Shown here piece after piece: positions 23,515 to 35,396 of a stretch of DNA of 64,000 bases. The translations under genes and the position numbers were made by a program. The notes beneath the pieces were generated by a model. That model saw nothing but the letters and a program-made list of their open reading frames with translations, made no database searches and was not told the origin of the DNA. How positions within the stretch are numbered: position 1 is the first letter of the stretch; the number at the start of each line of letters is the position of its first letter. The DNA is from Coriaria nepalensis. Taxonomy: Eukaryota > Streptophyta > Magnoliopsida > Cucurbitales > Coriariaceae. Where the stretch lies: positions 2,733,001 to 2,797,000 of the forward strand of contig CP114482.1 of the NCBI GenBank assembly GCA_027186245.1. Direction: 5' to 3'.

Positions 23515-24712
23515 AATAACTCATTTTAGCAATAAATGGTATAGATCATTTTATTTAGAATGAACGATAAATTAGACTGATCTGCCGTAATATTATGAGA
23601 AGCCCATGAGTCTAGTAACCATTTAGCATCCGAAGACGGGTCGTAGGTGGCCGAGTTGGCAATGGGTTATATCTGGCAACACTGCTTGGTGGAATGACCG
23701 GGAAGGTCACAGTACTGACAAATGGATGACCCTTTAGATTAGGCCTGGGATCAAATTGAGAATAGGCCTGCCTAGGATTATAATGGGCCGATCGTGTAGA
23801 TTTAGCCCGATTGTTCCTAGATCTGTTGGAGTTGGAGGAAAACCCTTTGTTCTCAGACCCTCGGCTGTGAGAAGATCCCCTGTTAGAGGAACCGCCACCA
23901 TAGAATGAGCATGGTTGCAGCGAAGAAGGTATCTAGTGGGCGGAATTTTCGGTGGCGATTAAATTTCCAGTCGAGGTTTCCAGACGCTTTATGTATGCTT
24001 CACGAGAGATAAGCAAGTCATGAAGTTCCTTGAATTGAAAGGGAGGATTCGCGAGTGCAAATCGGAGCACGCGATATTCAGATCCGAGTCCATTGAGGAT
24101 GTATAGAGTCAAGTGGTCGTCGATTGGGACAACTTTATCAATAACTCCTGACTCATCTGGCTTGGCTTTGATATTCTAAAGAAATTCAAAAATCGAGAGA
24201 GATCATTTTTGGACGAGGGAGAGGTCTTCTTGCAGTTACCCTACGCGTGTATGAGATCGATTAGCGTAGAGCCGGAGCACACTGGTCCAGGCTTCTCTTC
24301 TAGTGGTGGCCGACGTGACCATCGGCATGACGAAATCCGAAATAGATTGAAAAGGGCAGATAGGAGTAACTTATCTTGTCTATACCAGAAGATATATTCA
24401 TCAGAGACTTTGGTGTCACTGTCTTTTACGTGGTACGGAGTTGTGCCATCAAGATACCCTAAGAGTTTATAATACCCGATAAGCAAAATTCAATCTCTGC
24501 ATACCAGGATGGGGTAATTGGTCGAGTTAAGTTGGAGTGGAATCTGTTGGTGTGCATTGATGACAATGAGCTGGATACCTGTGGGTCTGACAAGGGGACT
24601 TGCCTTGGCAATGGTGGTAGAGGAGCTGGAAGAATATGTGGCCATGGCGATCAGAAGAAATTTTCCCGGATCGAAGAAAAACTCGTATGAGCTGTAATAA
24701 GCTCTGATACCA
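23515..24712 (-). mobile_element. Copia fragment: gag, zinc knuckle and start of protease
   Basis: Minus-strand reading from an ATG at 24645: a Ser/Thr-rich N-terminus, then LQLNSTNYPIL and LLGYLDGTTPY...WYRQDKLLLSAL, the plant Copia gag pattern. A zinc knuckle lies at 23675-23718 (CQYCDLPGHSTKQC), followed by a protease start with LDSWASHNIT, where Gly of the catalytic DSGAS is Trp. Several stops and frame changes occur. The fragment ends close to the promoter of the secreted-protein gene. Confidence 0.85.
24701..24712 (-). other. Retrotransposon primer-binding site (initiator tRNA-Met)
   Basis: On the minus strand TGGTATCAGAGC lies 56 bp upstream of the Copia gag ATG. It is the common plant Copia primer-binding site, complementary to the 3' end of initiator tRNA-Met. 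Confidence 0.85.
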
Positions 24713-25004
24713 TAAATAATAGTTTCTCTTGATATTGATTTGTGAGGAAAACATTTATATATAAATTCTAGATAGTTGATTATACAATCATACAGTAATA
24801 ACCATGAGAGAAACATCGCTATTAAGGTGGGCTATATAAGGAAAGTAGTTTAAGGAAAACGCATGGATCAAGGGAGCGATTCACGTATCCGTTATAAACA
24901 CACCATCAACGTTTAATTTTTTTAAAAAATCCATTAGGTGGCTTCACCCACTTACACAACACCGGCCTATGAAGACAAGGTTGTTTTATAACAAAACCTA
25001 ATAA
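24713..25004 (-). other. Probable 5' LTR remnant of the Copia fragment
   Basis: Directly beyond the primer-binding site, where a 5' LTR belongs. The sequence is AT-rich with a TATATAA-like element near 24830, but no TG...CA ends or second LTR were found, so its limits are unknown. Confidence 0.45.
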
Positions 25005-27345
25005 ATGGAGAGAGTGCAGACCGAAAGAGGAGGAATGAGCTTTGATATTAAGATGATGACCAAGTTCTTTAACTCAATCAAGGACTTTGAACGTAGCCCC
25101 CTGACGCATGCATCGAAAACCCCACATGAACAACCCTATTTCCTTGTAATCAAATCTCCCAACATATTAACGGAGGAATCATTGCACCCACCATATGGAA
25201 TTGAGATTTCATTTGCATGAATCTCCACCAAAGTTTAAAGTGAGCTAACAACGGTTGATGAATTAAAGGGACATTAAAGAAAACGCTAAACTTCCGCCAA
25301 ATTGAAGTAGCAAGCCCGTTGTTAAGAAAAAGATCATCAATATCTCTAACCATGCAAGACCTACAACACGAGACCATAGCAATACCCATTCCGTTGAATG
25401 ATTGTATCCACCGCCACCCTACCGTGGAGAAGTTTGCAAATCAAAATCTAGATCTTCAAAGGGATCTTAAGAGACCACATAAACGCCAAATAATCAATAG
25501 GAGGAGAAACACTAAGTATATCTTGCCAAGCCGATTTAATAGTGAACTCGCCATCTCTACCTGGAAGCCAAACAAGGTGATCTGAGGCCGAAGAGAGATT
25601 AGGTAGAATACTATGTACGTGGTCCCTAATTATATCATTATCAACTCCCACATCCCATTCATTAGAAACCAAGAAAACCTGAACCGTGGTTAGGGAATCC
25701 GAGTTGAAAAGAGTGGAGGATAGGATACCATGTCCCCAATCATCATGCCAAAAACTAACCAAAGAACCATCACCAAGATTCCATCTAGAGAATTGAAGGA
25801 AGATGTCTCCCGCATTAAGCATGTCCTTCCACATCTTCGAGCTACCAAGACGGTCTTGCCATTCAGAAATAGGAAGGCCTCTAAAATATTTACACTTCAT
25901 AAAATCACAACATAATGAAGAACCCGTCAGTAAAGACCATATTCTTCTTAGGGAAAAAGCTAATTTTATGTCCTTTAGTTTTCTCAAACCAAGGCCGCCG
26001 TACTACATGGTTTTACACATTTTGTCCCAAAAAACCAATGGTGTTTATGACCACCATCACCAGAACCCCCAAAAAATCGAGCAAACAGGGACTCCATTTT
26101 AGTTAGCACACTATTATGTTCACCAGTAGAAGCTAGAAGGTGGAGGGAGAAAGAGGAAAGAACATGCTTGATGAGAATAAGTTTTCCACCACTAAATAGG
26201 AGATTGGATTTCTAACCTTTTATTTTCTTCGAGACTTTCTCAATTAAGCCACTATAGGCGGTAGCTTTCAAATATCCAAAAGCTAACAGAACCCCAAAAT
26301 AAGTGTAAGGAAAGTTACCTTGATGGAAACCCGTTATATAATGAATCATGTTCCTCCTACCTAAAGGACAATTGGAATGAATATAAAAATTGCTTTTCGA
26401 TATACTTACTAAGTTGCTCCAATGCCGCTTGATACTAGGAAAGAATAGACATCAAATTCTACAAGGTTTGAGAACCTCTATTACAGAAATTAAGAGTGTC
26501 GTCTTTGAAGAGGAGATGAGAGACTATAGGACACCCTCATTTTGTAATAAATGGTTTAATTGAACCATCCAGCATGGCCCTATAGATTTTTCGACTAAGG
26601 ACCTATTTCAACAAGATAAAAAGAAGAGGAGATATTGGGTCTCTTTGTCTCAAACCCCTAAAAGTCTTGAACTAACCTTTATAGACACCTTGAAAGACAA
26701 CCGAAAATGTTGTTAATTTAGAGTGATTCTGCATCGTATTAAGAAACCGAGTACCAAAGCCAAAGTGTCTCAAGACTTCTAAGAGGAAACCCCAATCCAA
26801 CCTATCATAGGCCTTCATCATATCAAGTTTAAACATCACATTCCGGCCTCTCACCTCCTTCCTAAGGTCCTTAACCAATTCTTGAGCCAAACCAATGGCT
26901 TCCGAGATTGATCTACCTTCGACAAAACCATGTTATTGGTTGGAAATAAGTTTGGAGAGAAGAGTGGCTAATCTAGTAGACATTGCTTTAAAAATAAAAA
27001 TAAAAATCTTGTAGCACACACTACAGACTCTAACATGCCTAAAATCTTTAAGAGAAATTGGTTAATATTTCTTTGGTAGTAAAACCAGAAGAGTTAAGGA
27101 AAATGAGTCTGGAAGATAATCGCCTTGAAGGAAATCATTTACAGCAGCCAAAAGATCATCTATTATAATGTCCCAAGCGGATTGGATAAAAAAAAACTAG
27201 AGAAGAACGAATCCAAACCGGGAGCATCGTCTATTGGAATTGACCAAAGGGCTTGCTTAATCTCATTCATAACGAAAGGGGCAGTGAGCATTGTATTATC
27301 TGATCACTAAAAGATAAAGAGTTCGACGTTATTTCAATGCTGTCT
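25005..27345 (-). mobile_element. LINE (plant L1-type) remnant, copy 2
   Basis: Reading the minus strand from 27310: an RT N-terminal region (IDDAPGLDS..., LLVLLPKK), then the RT core DMMKAYDRLDWGFLLEVL at 26672-26890, diverged thumb, and a long open stretch at 25448-25987 with the zf-RVT region (LGDGSLVSFWHDDWGHGIL, LVWLPGRDGEFTIKSAW), ending in the cysteine segment at 25150-25389. Stops and frameshifts are scattered throughout. It aligns with copy 1 at 13.6-16.0 kb but lacks copy 1's insertions. Confidence 0.88.
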
Positions 27346-27479
27346 TCATCAAATACTTTGTCTATATATAGTGTGGAACTTGTTGTCTTCATTCTGACAA
27401 CAACATATCTAAACTGAAATAGTTAGCTGATCATAAGTCTAGAAGTTTCACCAGGAGGCAAGTTGACAATTCTATTCAC

Positions 27480-30400
27480 ATGGCTCAAACTCACTACCCA
27501 ACTTCTTCCTTCATTTCCTCTGTGCAAGACTTTCATACGCTTACTAACTCACACCTTCCACAATACTAGAAGTCATTCCAGAAAATGACTTAACACGAGC
27601 TGTCATCAAAGGCGCCTTCCACTCATTCCAGAAAATGTTCCTGTCACAAATCCAGTTCCAAGCGCAACGCCACCAGATCCTTGTCTCTCAGCTCTGCCTC
27701 AGATTGAATCTAGCAGCCCGCTTTTCATACATCCAGCTGACACTCCAAGGAATCTCGCTCGTTTCACAAAAACTGACAGGAGTGATAACTACGGAATCTG
27801 GAGTCGCTCGATGAAGTTTTACGCTGCATTCAGGAAACAAAATCCGCTTCATTACAGGTCAATTCTTGAAACCTGATCTTAATTCACCTTATTTGATTTC
27901 TCGGGAAAGATGCAACGCAACTCTATGCTCATCGATTATGAACTCTATTTCCCAGGAACTCTCAAACGAGGCCGTGTTTTCCACAAATGCAAAGGATCTG
28001 TGGAATGATTTTGCAGAGCGATTCAATAAAATTAATGACTCATAGATTTATACAATCCAGAAGGAGATATTATTAATTTCTTAAGGAAATTCGCTAGTTG
28101 AAGCTTCTTACACAAAATTGAAGATCCTCTTGGATGAGCTTGGCACACTAGTTGTAGAACCAAGAAATGAACAACGACGTCTGATGCAGTTTCTCATGGG
28201 ATTAAATGATAGTTTTACTTTTGTACGAAGTCAGATCCTAGTTATGATACCGCTTCCCACAGTACATAAGGCATTCTCTATGGTTAATGAGGATGAACAT
28301 ACAAGAGGTCTCATAACTGGTAGCTCAAATTCTGTGGACATTACAACTCTATATAGCTCTACAGCTTCAAAAAGAACTGGTTCAGTACAAAAGAATTATC
28401 TGGAAATAATAAAAAACCAGTATGTGAATACTGTAGTGTACCTGGACATAAAAAGGAGAATTGATATAGGCTGATTGGGTTTCCACTGGGATCCAAATTC
28501 AAGAATCAAAGATTCAGGCCTTTGGTTGATTCAAATGTAGCAAACAGTGTTCAAGCACGAACTCTTGCTATAAATCAACTAACCCCCGAGCAATACAATC
28601 AAATTGTTAAGCTTCTTGGCGACGATGTATCCCAAGCTGCTTCGAATTCCAGTTCCAACATAGCCAATGTTACAGGTACTAGCACTACGTTACTTAGCCT
28701 TAATTATTTTTCTTACTGGATGGTAGACACAGGTGCAACAAGTCATATGACATTTCACTTAGATTCTTTAATTTCACAAATTAATTGTGTCAACAATCAA
28801 AATGCATCTGTGATTCTCCCCGATGGCAAAACAACCTCATCAACACATATTGGCTCTGTCGCATTATCTACAAACATTTCTATAAAAAATGTTCTTGTCG
28901 TCCCAAATGTCAAGTATAACTTGTTATCGGTCTCTAGGATTTCTTTTGATATCAATTGTGTAGTGACATTTTATCCATTATTTGCTTGTTTCAGGACCAA
29001 TTGACTTGGAGTCTAATTGGGATCGGTAGATTATATCAATGGTTATATCTTTTCATCCCTCATAATAATAACTAAGCTTCTACTTCTGTTTACAACCCTA
29101 GCATTTCTCATCATCGTTGTAATAGCTCATCAATAAACAATAAGCTTTCAGCTTCCACTTGGCATAACAGACTTAAGTCATGTATCTTTTTCAAAATTTA
29201 AACTCATTAATAAAATTGGTTGTTTGCCTGATTCTCATGAAATCAAAGATTGTACAGTTTGTCCATTAGCCATAAAGGTTAATTACCATTTGATAACAGT
29301 CTCACTAGATCACAAGACTTGTTTGATTTATTGCATATTAATGTCTGGAGCCTGTATAAAACTTCAATACATAATGGCTCAAAATTTATTCTTACCATTG
29401 TTGATGATTTTTCACAAGCTACTTGGACTTACCTTATGCAAACCAAATTAGACTATTTTCATACTATCAAATCTTTTCTTATCATGTTTCACAAAAATTT
29501 TAAAATTATTGTAAAACAGATAAGAACAAATAATGGTCGAGAGTTTTTTAACCATGAATGCACTCATTTCCTTTCATCATTAGGCATAATACATCAAAGT
29601 TCATACAATTACACTTTCTAACAAAATGGCGTTGTTGAAAGGAAAAATAGACATCTTTTTAAAGTTGCACGTGAATTAAAAGTTCAAGCACACTTACTTT
29701 CAATCTTCTGGGTTGAATGCACAAACTGCAAGTTGAATAATCAATAGGTTACTATCTAAGATTTTACAAAACAAGTCTTCATATAAGTTGCTTTTTCATA
29801 AACCTCCACCTCTTTGTCATATGAGGTCTTTTGGAGGCTTATGTTTTGTTAAAATCTTGAATGCCATCGACAAATTTCATCTTAGATCTACGCCTTCAGT
29901 ATTTTTAGGATACTATTTAACAAAAAAAGGATTCATTTTTTATGATATTGGGTCAAATTCATTTTCTACTTGTAGAGATGCAATATTCGAAGAACATGTA
30001 TTCCCATTCAAATTTGGAACAAGCAATACTCTTATTTTTCCTCTCATATACTTCATTCATAGAATCTGTTTCTCTCCCACATGTTATTACATCTCAAATT
30101 AACGTTTTTCCTAAACACCAACATCACTCACCCTTCACCACAGTCTCCCTTTAGTGCCAATACTGATCATATGACCTGTTAGAAAATCCTCTAGGGTCAT
30201 GAAGCCTTCCATTTGGACAAAGTATTATGTTTGTCCTACTCTCAACTCCAAATATGCTCTTTCAACTGTCAAATATCCCATAATTGATCGCTACATACAT
30301 TATATTGTTTCTTCATATCACCAAAGCTTTTTGTCCAAACTCGATCCAATCATTGAACCAATCTGTTATTCTCAAGCTGTCATTGAACCAAATCTGCTCT

Positions 30401-32050
30401 TTCAATAGTCAAATATCCCATAACTGATCACTACATACATTCTACTGTTTCTTCATATCACCAAAGCTTTTTGTCCAAACTTGATCCAATCATTGAATCA
30501 ATATATTATTCTCAACCTGTCAATGATGCACGTTGGGTTGATGTAATGAATTGTGAAATTCAAGCATTAGAGTCAAATGGCATAATGGACTTTGGTACCT
30601 CTACCATCTGAAAAGAAACTAATCGGGGGTAAGTGGGCTTACAAAATCAAGCTCAGAGCTGATGGCACCATAGAGATTTAAAGCTAGATTGATAGCTAAA
30701 GGATTTAACTAAAAGGAGGGCATCGATTTCAGAGAGACATTCAATCCAGTTGTCAAAATGGTGACTATTAGAACAATCATTGCCATTGTTGCAAAACTTA
30801 ACTGGCCATTGTTCTAACTTGATGTTTACAACGCATTTTTTAATGGGGATCTTGATGAAGAGGTTTACATGAGCTTACCTTAAGGCTATGGAGACAAGGG
30901 AGAGACTCGGGTTTGTTAGGTTAATTAAGTTTCTATATGGCCTCAAACAAGCATCTAGGCAATGAAACTATAAACTTACTCAAGCTATAATGGAGGATGG
31001 CTTCAAGCAGTCTCTTCAGATCATTCACTATTCACTAAGAAGACTGCCACTTCTTTCACAATCATCTTAATATATGTGGATGACATTCTGATCGGAGGTA
31101 GTCATCAACCTTCTATTCAAGCTGCCAAATCCTTCTTTTCTTCAAAATTCAGAATGAAGGATCTTGCTCACTTGAAATTTTTTCTTGGCTTAGAGGTTCT
31201 TGGGAGCCCGACTGGAATATGTGTCACTCAATGTAAATATGCAATGGACTTACTTCATGAAGCAGGCCTAGGTGCTTCTAAACCTTCTTCCATTTCAATG
31301 GATCAGAATCAAAAGCTTACATCAATTGATCTTGACTTAATCACTGGCCTCAACACCCTTGACTCCTTATTGAAAGATTTTGCTGCTTATCAAAGGTTAG
31401 TTGGTCGTTTATTATAACTGACCATGACTCGCCCTGATATCATATTTCCAGTACAATTGTTAAGCCATCATATGCAAAAGCTAAAGGTGTCTCATTAGGA
31501 AGCTGCTCTCAAGGTCCTATGATACATCAAGCTTCTTCATGGTCAAGGCTTGTTCTACACTTCTTCACTAATTTTGATTTAGCTGCCTTTTGTGACTCGG
31601 ATTGAGCATCTTGCCCCATGACCAGAAAGTGTGTTATTGGCTATTGCATTATGCTTGGAAGTTCTTTAATTTCTTGGAAGATAAAGAAATAGAACATTGT
31701 GTCACGATCTTCAGGCGGAGTATCCTTCCATGACTGTTACAACTTGTGAAATCTCTTGGCTTACTAATCTACTGCAGGATCTTTCCATTACATGCTCTAC
31801 TCCAGTTCCTCTCCACTGTGACAGTAGTAGCTCAGCTAGGTAGATCGCAACCAACCCGGTCTTCATGAAAAGACCAAACACATCAAAATTGATTGTCATA
31901 TCATACGAGAGAAGCTTCAATCAAGACAATATTGCTATTCAACCTTAGACCAGCGTGCAGACTTATTCACAAAACCTTAGGCAAGCGGCGAATTTATTAT
32001 TCAAGTTGTGGTGTTAGACCTCTTCCCCGCCACATTGAGATGGGGGGTAT
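27480..32050 (+). mobile_element. Near full-length decayed Copia retrotransposon
   Basis: In order: gag (DNYGIWSRSMKFYAAF near 27790; 28118-28474); a zinc knuckle near 28430-28470 whose last Cys codon is TGA; protease with WMVDTGATSHM (28522-29004); integrase core in broken frames (ILTIVDDFS, RTNNGREFF at 29319-29621); RT with YNAFFNGDLDEEVYM and an intact IYVDDILIGG near 31070; RNase H to about 31980. A purine tract GAGATGGGGGG at about 32036-32046 marks the 3' end of the internal region. Many stops make it inactive. No matching 5' LTR was found upstream of 27480. Confidence 0.9.
30251..30530. repeat. 140-bp tandem duplication inside the Copia element
   Basis: 30251-30390 and 30391-30530 are about 93% alike. 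CAAATATCCCATAA at 30270 recurs at 30410, and TTCATATCACCAAAGCTTTT recurs at the same 140-bp offset. It lies between integrase and reverse transcriptase. Confidence 0.92.
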
Positions 32051-32290
32051 ATTGGGGTTATAAATAGTTAGATGCCAGCTGGCGCATGTGTCTATTGGGA
32101 AGTAGGTTGTTAATTGAGTAATTAGTTAGGTTGTTAATTGAGTAATTAGTTAGGTTGTTAAAGTTAATCAGTTCGGGTTAACTGTTAGTTACTTTACCTT
32201 AACCTAACTGTTAAGTGTTAGTTACTTTAACTTAACCTAACTGAATATATATACTGTAAGCTTGCATGCATTTTAGTTTAACAAGCTGTC
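32047..32290. repeat. LTR remnant with short tandem repeats
   Basis: Just after the purine tract of the Copia element. AGGTTGTTAATTGAGTAATT is repeated in tandem (unit 24 bp, about 32104-32155), and a GTTAGTTACTTTA-CTTAACC block recurs at 32185 and 32218. No TG/CA borders can be fixed. Confidence 0.65.
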
Positions 32291-34141
32291 TATGTTATTA
32301 TTTGGGATGCCAATGCTTGGACCGACCATCGGACAATAAGTGAATGTCGTATTGTTGGTTTAAACGTGAATAGATATATATTTGCATGGATGTGTGCTTT
32401 AAAAATAACAGTAATAATGATGATTATATTATTTATCGATAATACTTTTGTCGCGGCTCTCTAACAAGTGGGTTCAATTTGGCCCATAACAAAATGGTGG
32501 GCTGGACTGGGCAGGGTTAGGGAGATGGGCTGATGAGTCCCTCTTCTGATTTAAGCCCAAGAAGAATGACTGATAGGAAATGCAAGAAGTACAATTAATC
32601 CAGTTATGCCAGACAGAACAGAGCTAGAGACGCGGGCCCACACCAGTGACCTGGGCCTCATGATTTCTTTCTCCTCTGCAGTTGGTCTGTGTTAGGGGGG
32701 GGGGGGGGGGGGAAAGCTCCAAATCCCATCACTGTCAACTGCACTGTTCTTTTCCGTACAAAATAGTATGGGAAATCTGACATCATCCGTACAAAATACG
32801 AGATGGGATACTATTTGGATCGACTAACTAAATAATACGAGAATCAATTATCTAATAATTTATTTAGTTAAAAATTAAAAAGATAATTTATTAATTAAAA
32901 GATTAAATTATCTGTTTATTTTTGTATTTTCAATGATCAAAATAAATAATATATAAAATTTATTAATATTATAATTAAAATATCTCATACTATTTAAATA
33001 ATATTAATATATTTAAATTTAATTTTATTATTAAAAAAATAATTCATAATTTTAATTAAATATTAATTTTTTACCAATCATGAGGTTTGCTTGTGGCTGG
33101 TCCTAAATCTAAAAGAATAGCTTCATACGAGATCTCACTTTCTTCCATCTGGTAGTGCAGGCTCCCCCTTTCCCTTACCCAAATCTTCCCCATATCAACA
33201 CCACTTCCGTATCATTTCATAATTGTCTTATCAGTGTTAAATATGTAGATGAACAGATCACATTTTGCTACAAAACAATTTTTTAAAAATATGTAGATGA
33301 ACAGATTACATAGCAACTTTTTTTTTTTTTTGGGATCCACTACTAGAAAAAAAAAAAAAAAAAAACCCGGAGCAATTCGTTCATCTACGTTTACGAGATG
33401 CTGGAGCAAATCTTAGGGATCCAAAAGCAAAACAAAAGTTCAGGTACGATCTTATTTTCTTGTCTGTGTCTGCAATTCACTCCTCCTCTGGACCAATTTC
33501 TTTTTGCTTAAATGCACAAAGCATAACGCAAACTTATAAAGCCCTTTGTCCTGTTACAAACTATATGGCAACATATACACACACATATACAGAGTAGTAG
33601 ATGTAACTGTAAAAGTTAACGAAGAATCTACACAAATCGGTTTCTCTTCTTATGTGGATGTCACACTCTACATCGCAAAATAAGTTTGATATAAGGTCAA
33701 GCAGGAGTCGTACCCTTCCGACCCACATTACTCTGTCCCCATGGAAGTGGAAGAAACAGGGGACCCACATCCTTCATTTCATCCACCTCCCTCCCCATTA
33801 AGACATATATGTCATGTTAAAAGAAATCATATGATTAATAAGGATATTCCTGATCAATCAAACAAACAAACCCAAGACTGAGAAAAGTGACGAGTGTAAG
33901 TAGAGGGCTGTAATAAAGTGGTCAAACTAAATACTTTCCTCTGTTTTTAAGCACTCGATTGCTCTAGCTACTCTCTCTCTCTCTCAAACCCACATGCACT
34001 ACACAGCTACTAGTTACGTCTCCATCTCTTTCTTTCTTATGTACTAAAGTGATTAATTCATAAGCCGTCTCTTCTTTTCTCTCTCTCTTTTGTATTTTTT
34101 TCTAATAGAGCTGAGAGAGAAAGGGAGGGAAGAAGATCATC
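32290..34141. other. Spacer and 5' flank of the TRM-like gene
   Basis: AT-rich with an 18-bp G run at about 32696-32713, a duplicated AAATATGTAGATGAACAGAT (about 33239 and 33289), a CACTACTAGAAAAA motif near 33340 and a CT repeat at about 33970-33986. The last 150 bp are CT-rich as in plant 5' leaders. No gene is recognised. Confidence 0.6.
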
Positions 34142-35396
34142 ATGTCTGCAAGGCTTTTATATTCCTTAACAGAGGAAAAAGCAGAGGCTCATAACAAATC
34201 AAGTGGGTGCATTAAGAGATTTTTTCACATATTTCATAACTATCATCTCCTCCATGCCCTACACTTTAAGGGCCATAGCCACAAGAAACTTCCACCCGGT
34301 ATATCTCTTTCTCTCTCTCTTTATGAGTTTTTCAACAGTTACAAACAACTTTCCTTCCATGCAGGTCAAAAGGGCAACCATGTTTCAGAGATGGGGGCAA
34401 ACAGTGCATGGCAGAGATCAACAGTAAGATCTAACTGTATAAACACCATTATCTATGTCTTTTTGAGCAATAAGTATTGATGTATGTATATATAATAATA
34501 TTAATACGTACCTTGAAACTGCAGGGAAAAAGCCTGAACCTTCCTAGAAAAGAGAAGCAGAGAACTAGCTATGTGGAGTCCATCTCACCCCGCTTGCAAA
34601 ATGTTAACTTGACCAGAAAGACTAACTCCAGTTCAATGTTGGAAACAGCTCCAATTTCGGACTCTTCTGCCTACGGAGAAACTGAGAGAAGGTTGACAAA
34701 GCCTGTAGTTAATATATCACAGGCGACAGAAGTTAAGGATCCCGCCTCAAATTTTGAGTCCAAGAAAATCAATAACAACCCATCCAAACAATATCCAGAA
34801 TTAGTACGTCCAAGAAAGCTAAGAACTGACAGGGGTCCTTCTGCTTCTATCTCAACCAACTCTCTGAAGAGAGATTCATCTCCAGTTCTCATCTTAAGGC
34901 CAGCAGAACTTATTGGAAAAGTGGGTCAAAACAGGGTCCATACTGCTCAGCCCACCTTTAACAGGAAAGATCCAGTGAGCAAGAAAACAGCCAAGGATCT
35001 GACTTCAAATAAACACTCATCTGAGATATGCTTATAGTCACCCATTTTGTTCAGAAGATGAGAAGAAGGAGAAGCAACCCCATACCACTAATGGTAGAAG
35101 TGGGAGGGCCAAAATCAAGAGGGCAGCAGCTATTGACACAATTATGCTCTCAGTTTGAAAAGTTAGTGTACACCCTTCCAAACATCATCCTTGATAGTTA
35201 CAATTTGAGATGCATTTTACAGGAGGATTTGACACATCAGACGAAGAACTGGGCAAGATATGAAACTGAAGTTGCTGAAGTTGTCTCGAGTATTGAGGGG
35301 TTGATCTTTAAAGATTTAGTAACAGAAGTCCTCTCTTGTAAGCCTAGCCTGCAAGGCCATTCTGGTAGGCATTGCAGGCAGTTATTTTCCACGTAG
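34142..35396 (+). CDS. LONGIFOLIA/TRM-family (TON1-recruiting motif) protein, short form
   Basis: Four exons: 34142-34298, 34365-34423, 34525-34974 and 35055-35396, all in phase, giving 335 residues. The N-terminus MSARLLYSLTEEK...GCIKRFFHIF...KKLPPG matches the conserved start of LONGIFOLIA/TRM proteins. The middle has SPVLILRPAELIGK, the family's 'KPAKLVEK' element. The last exon matches the end of the C-terminal DUF4378 region: QQLLTQLCSQFEKL, LQEDLTHQTKNW, IEGLIFKDLVTEVL and a terminal CRQLF. The third intron is only 80 nt, inferred from good GTGAGC and TTTTGTTCAG borders and from frame. LONGIFOLIA proteins are usually about 900-1,000 residues, so most of the middle is missing. Family members bind microtubules and promote cell elongation. 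It could be a truncated paralogue. Confidence 0.8.

Noticed and set aside
33330..33355. CACTACTAGAAAAA as the end of a CACTA transposon
   Set aside because: Only one end with this motif was seen, there is no partner or target duplication, and it sits next to poly-A; could be chance.
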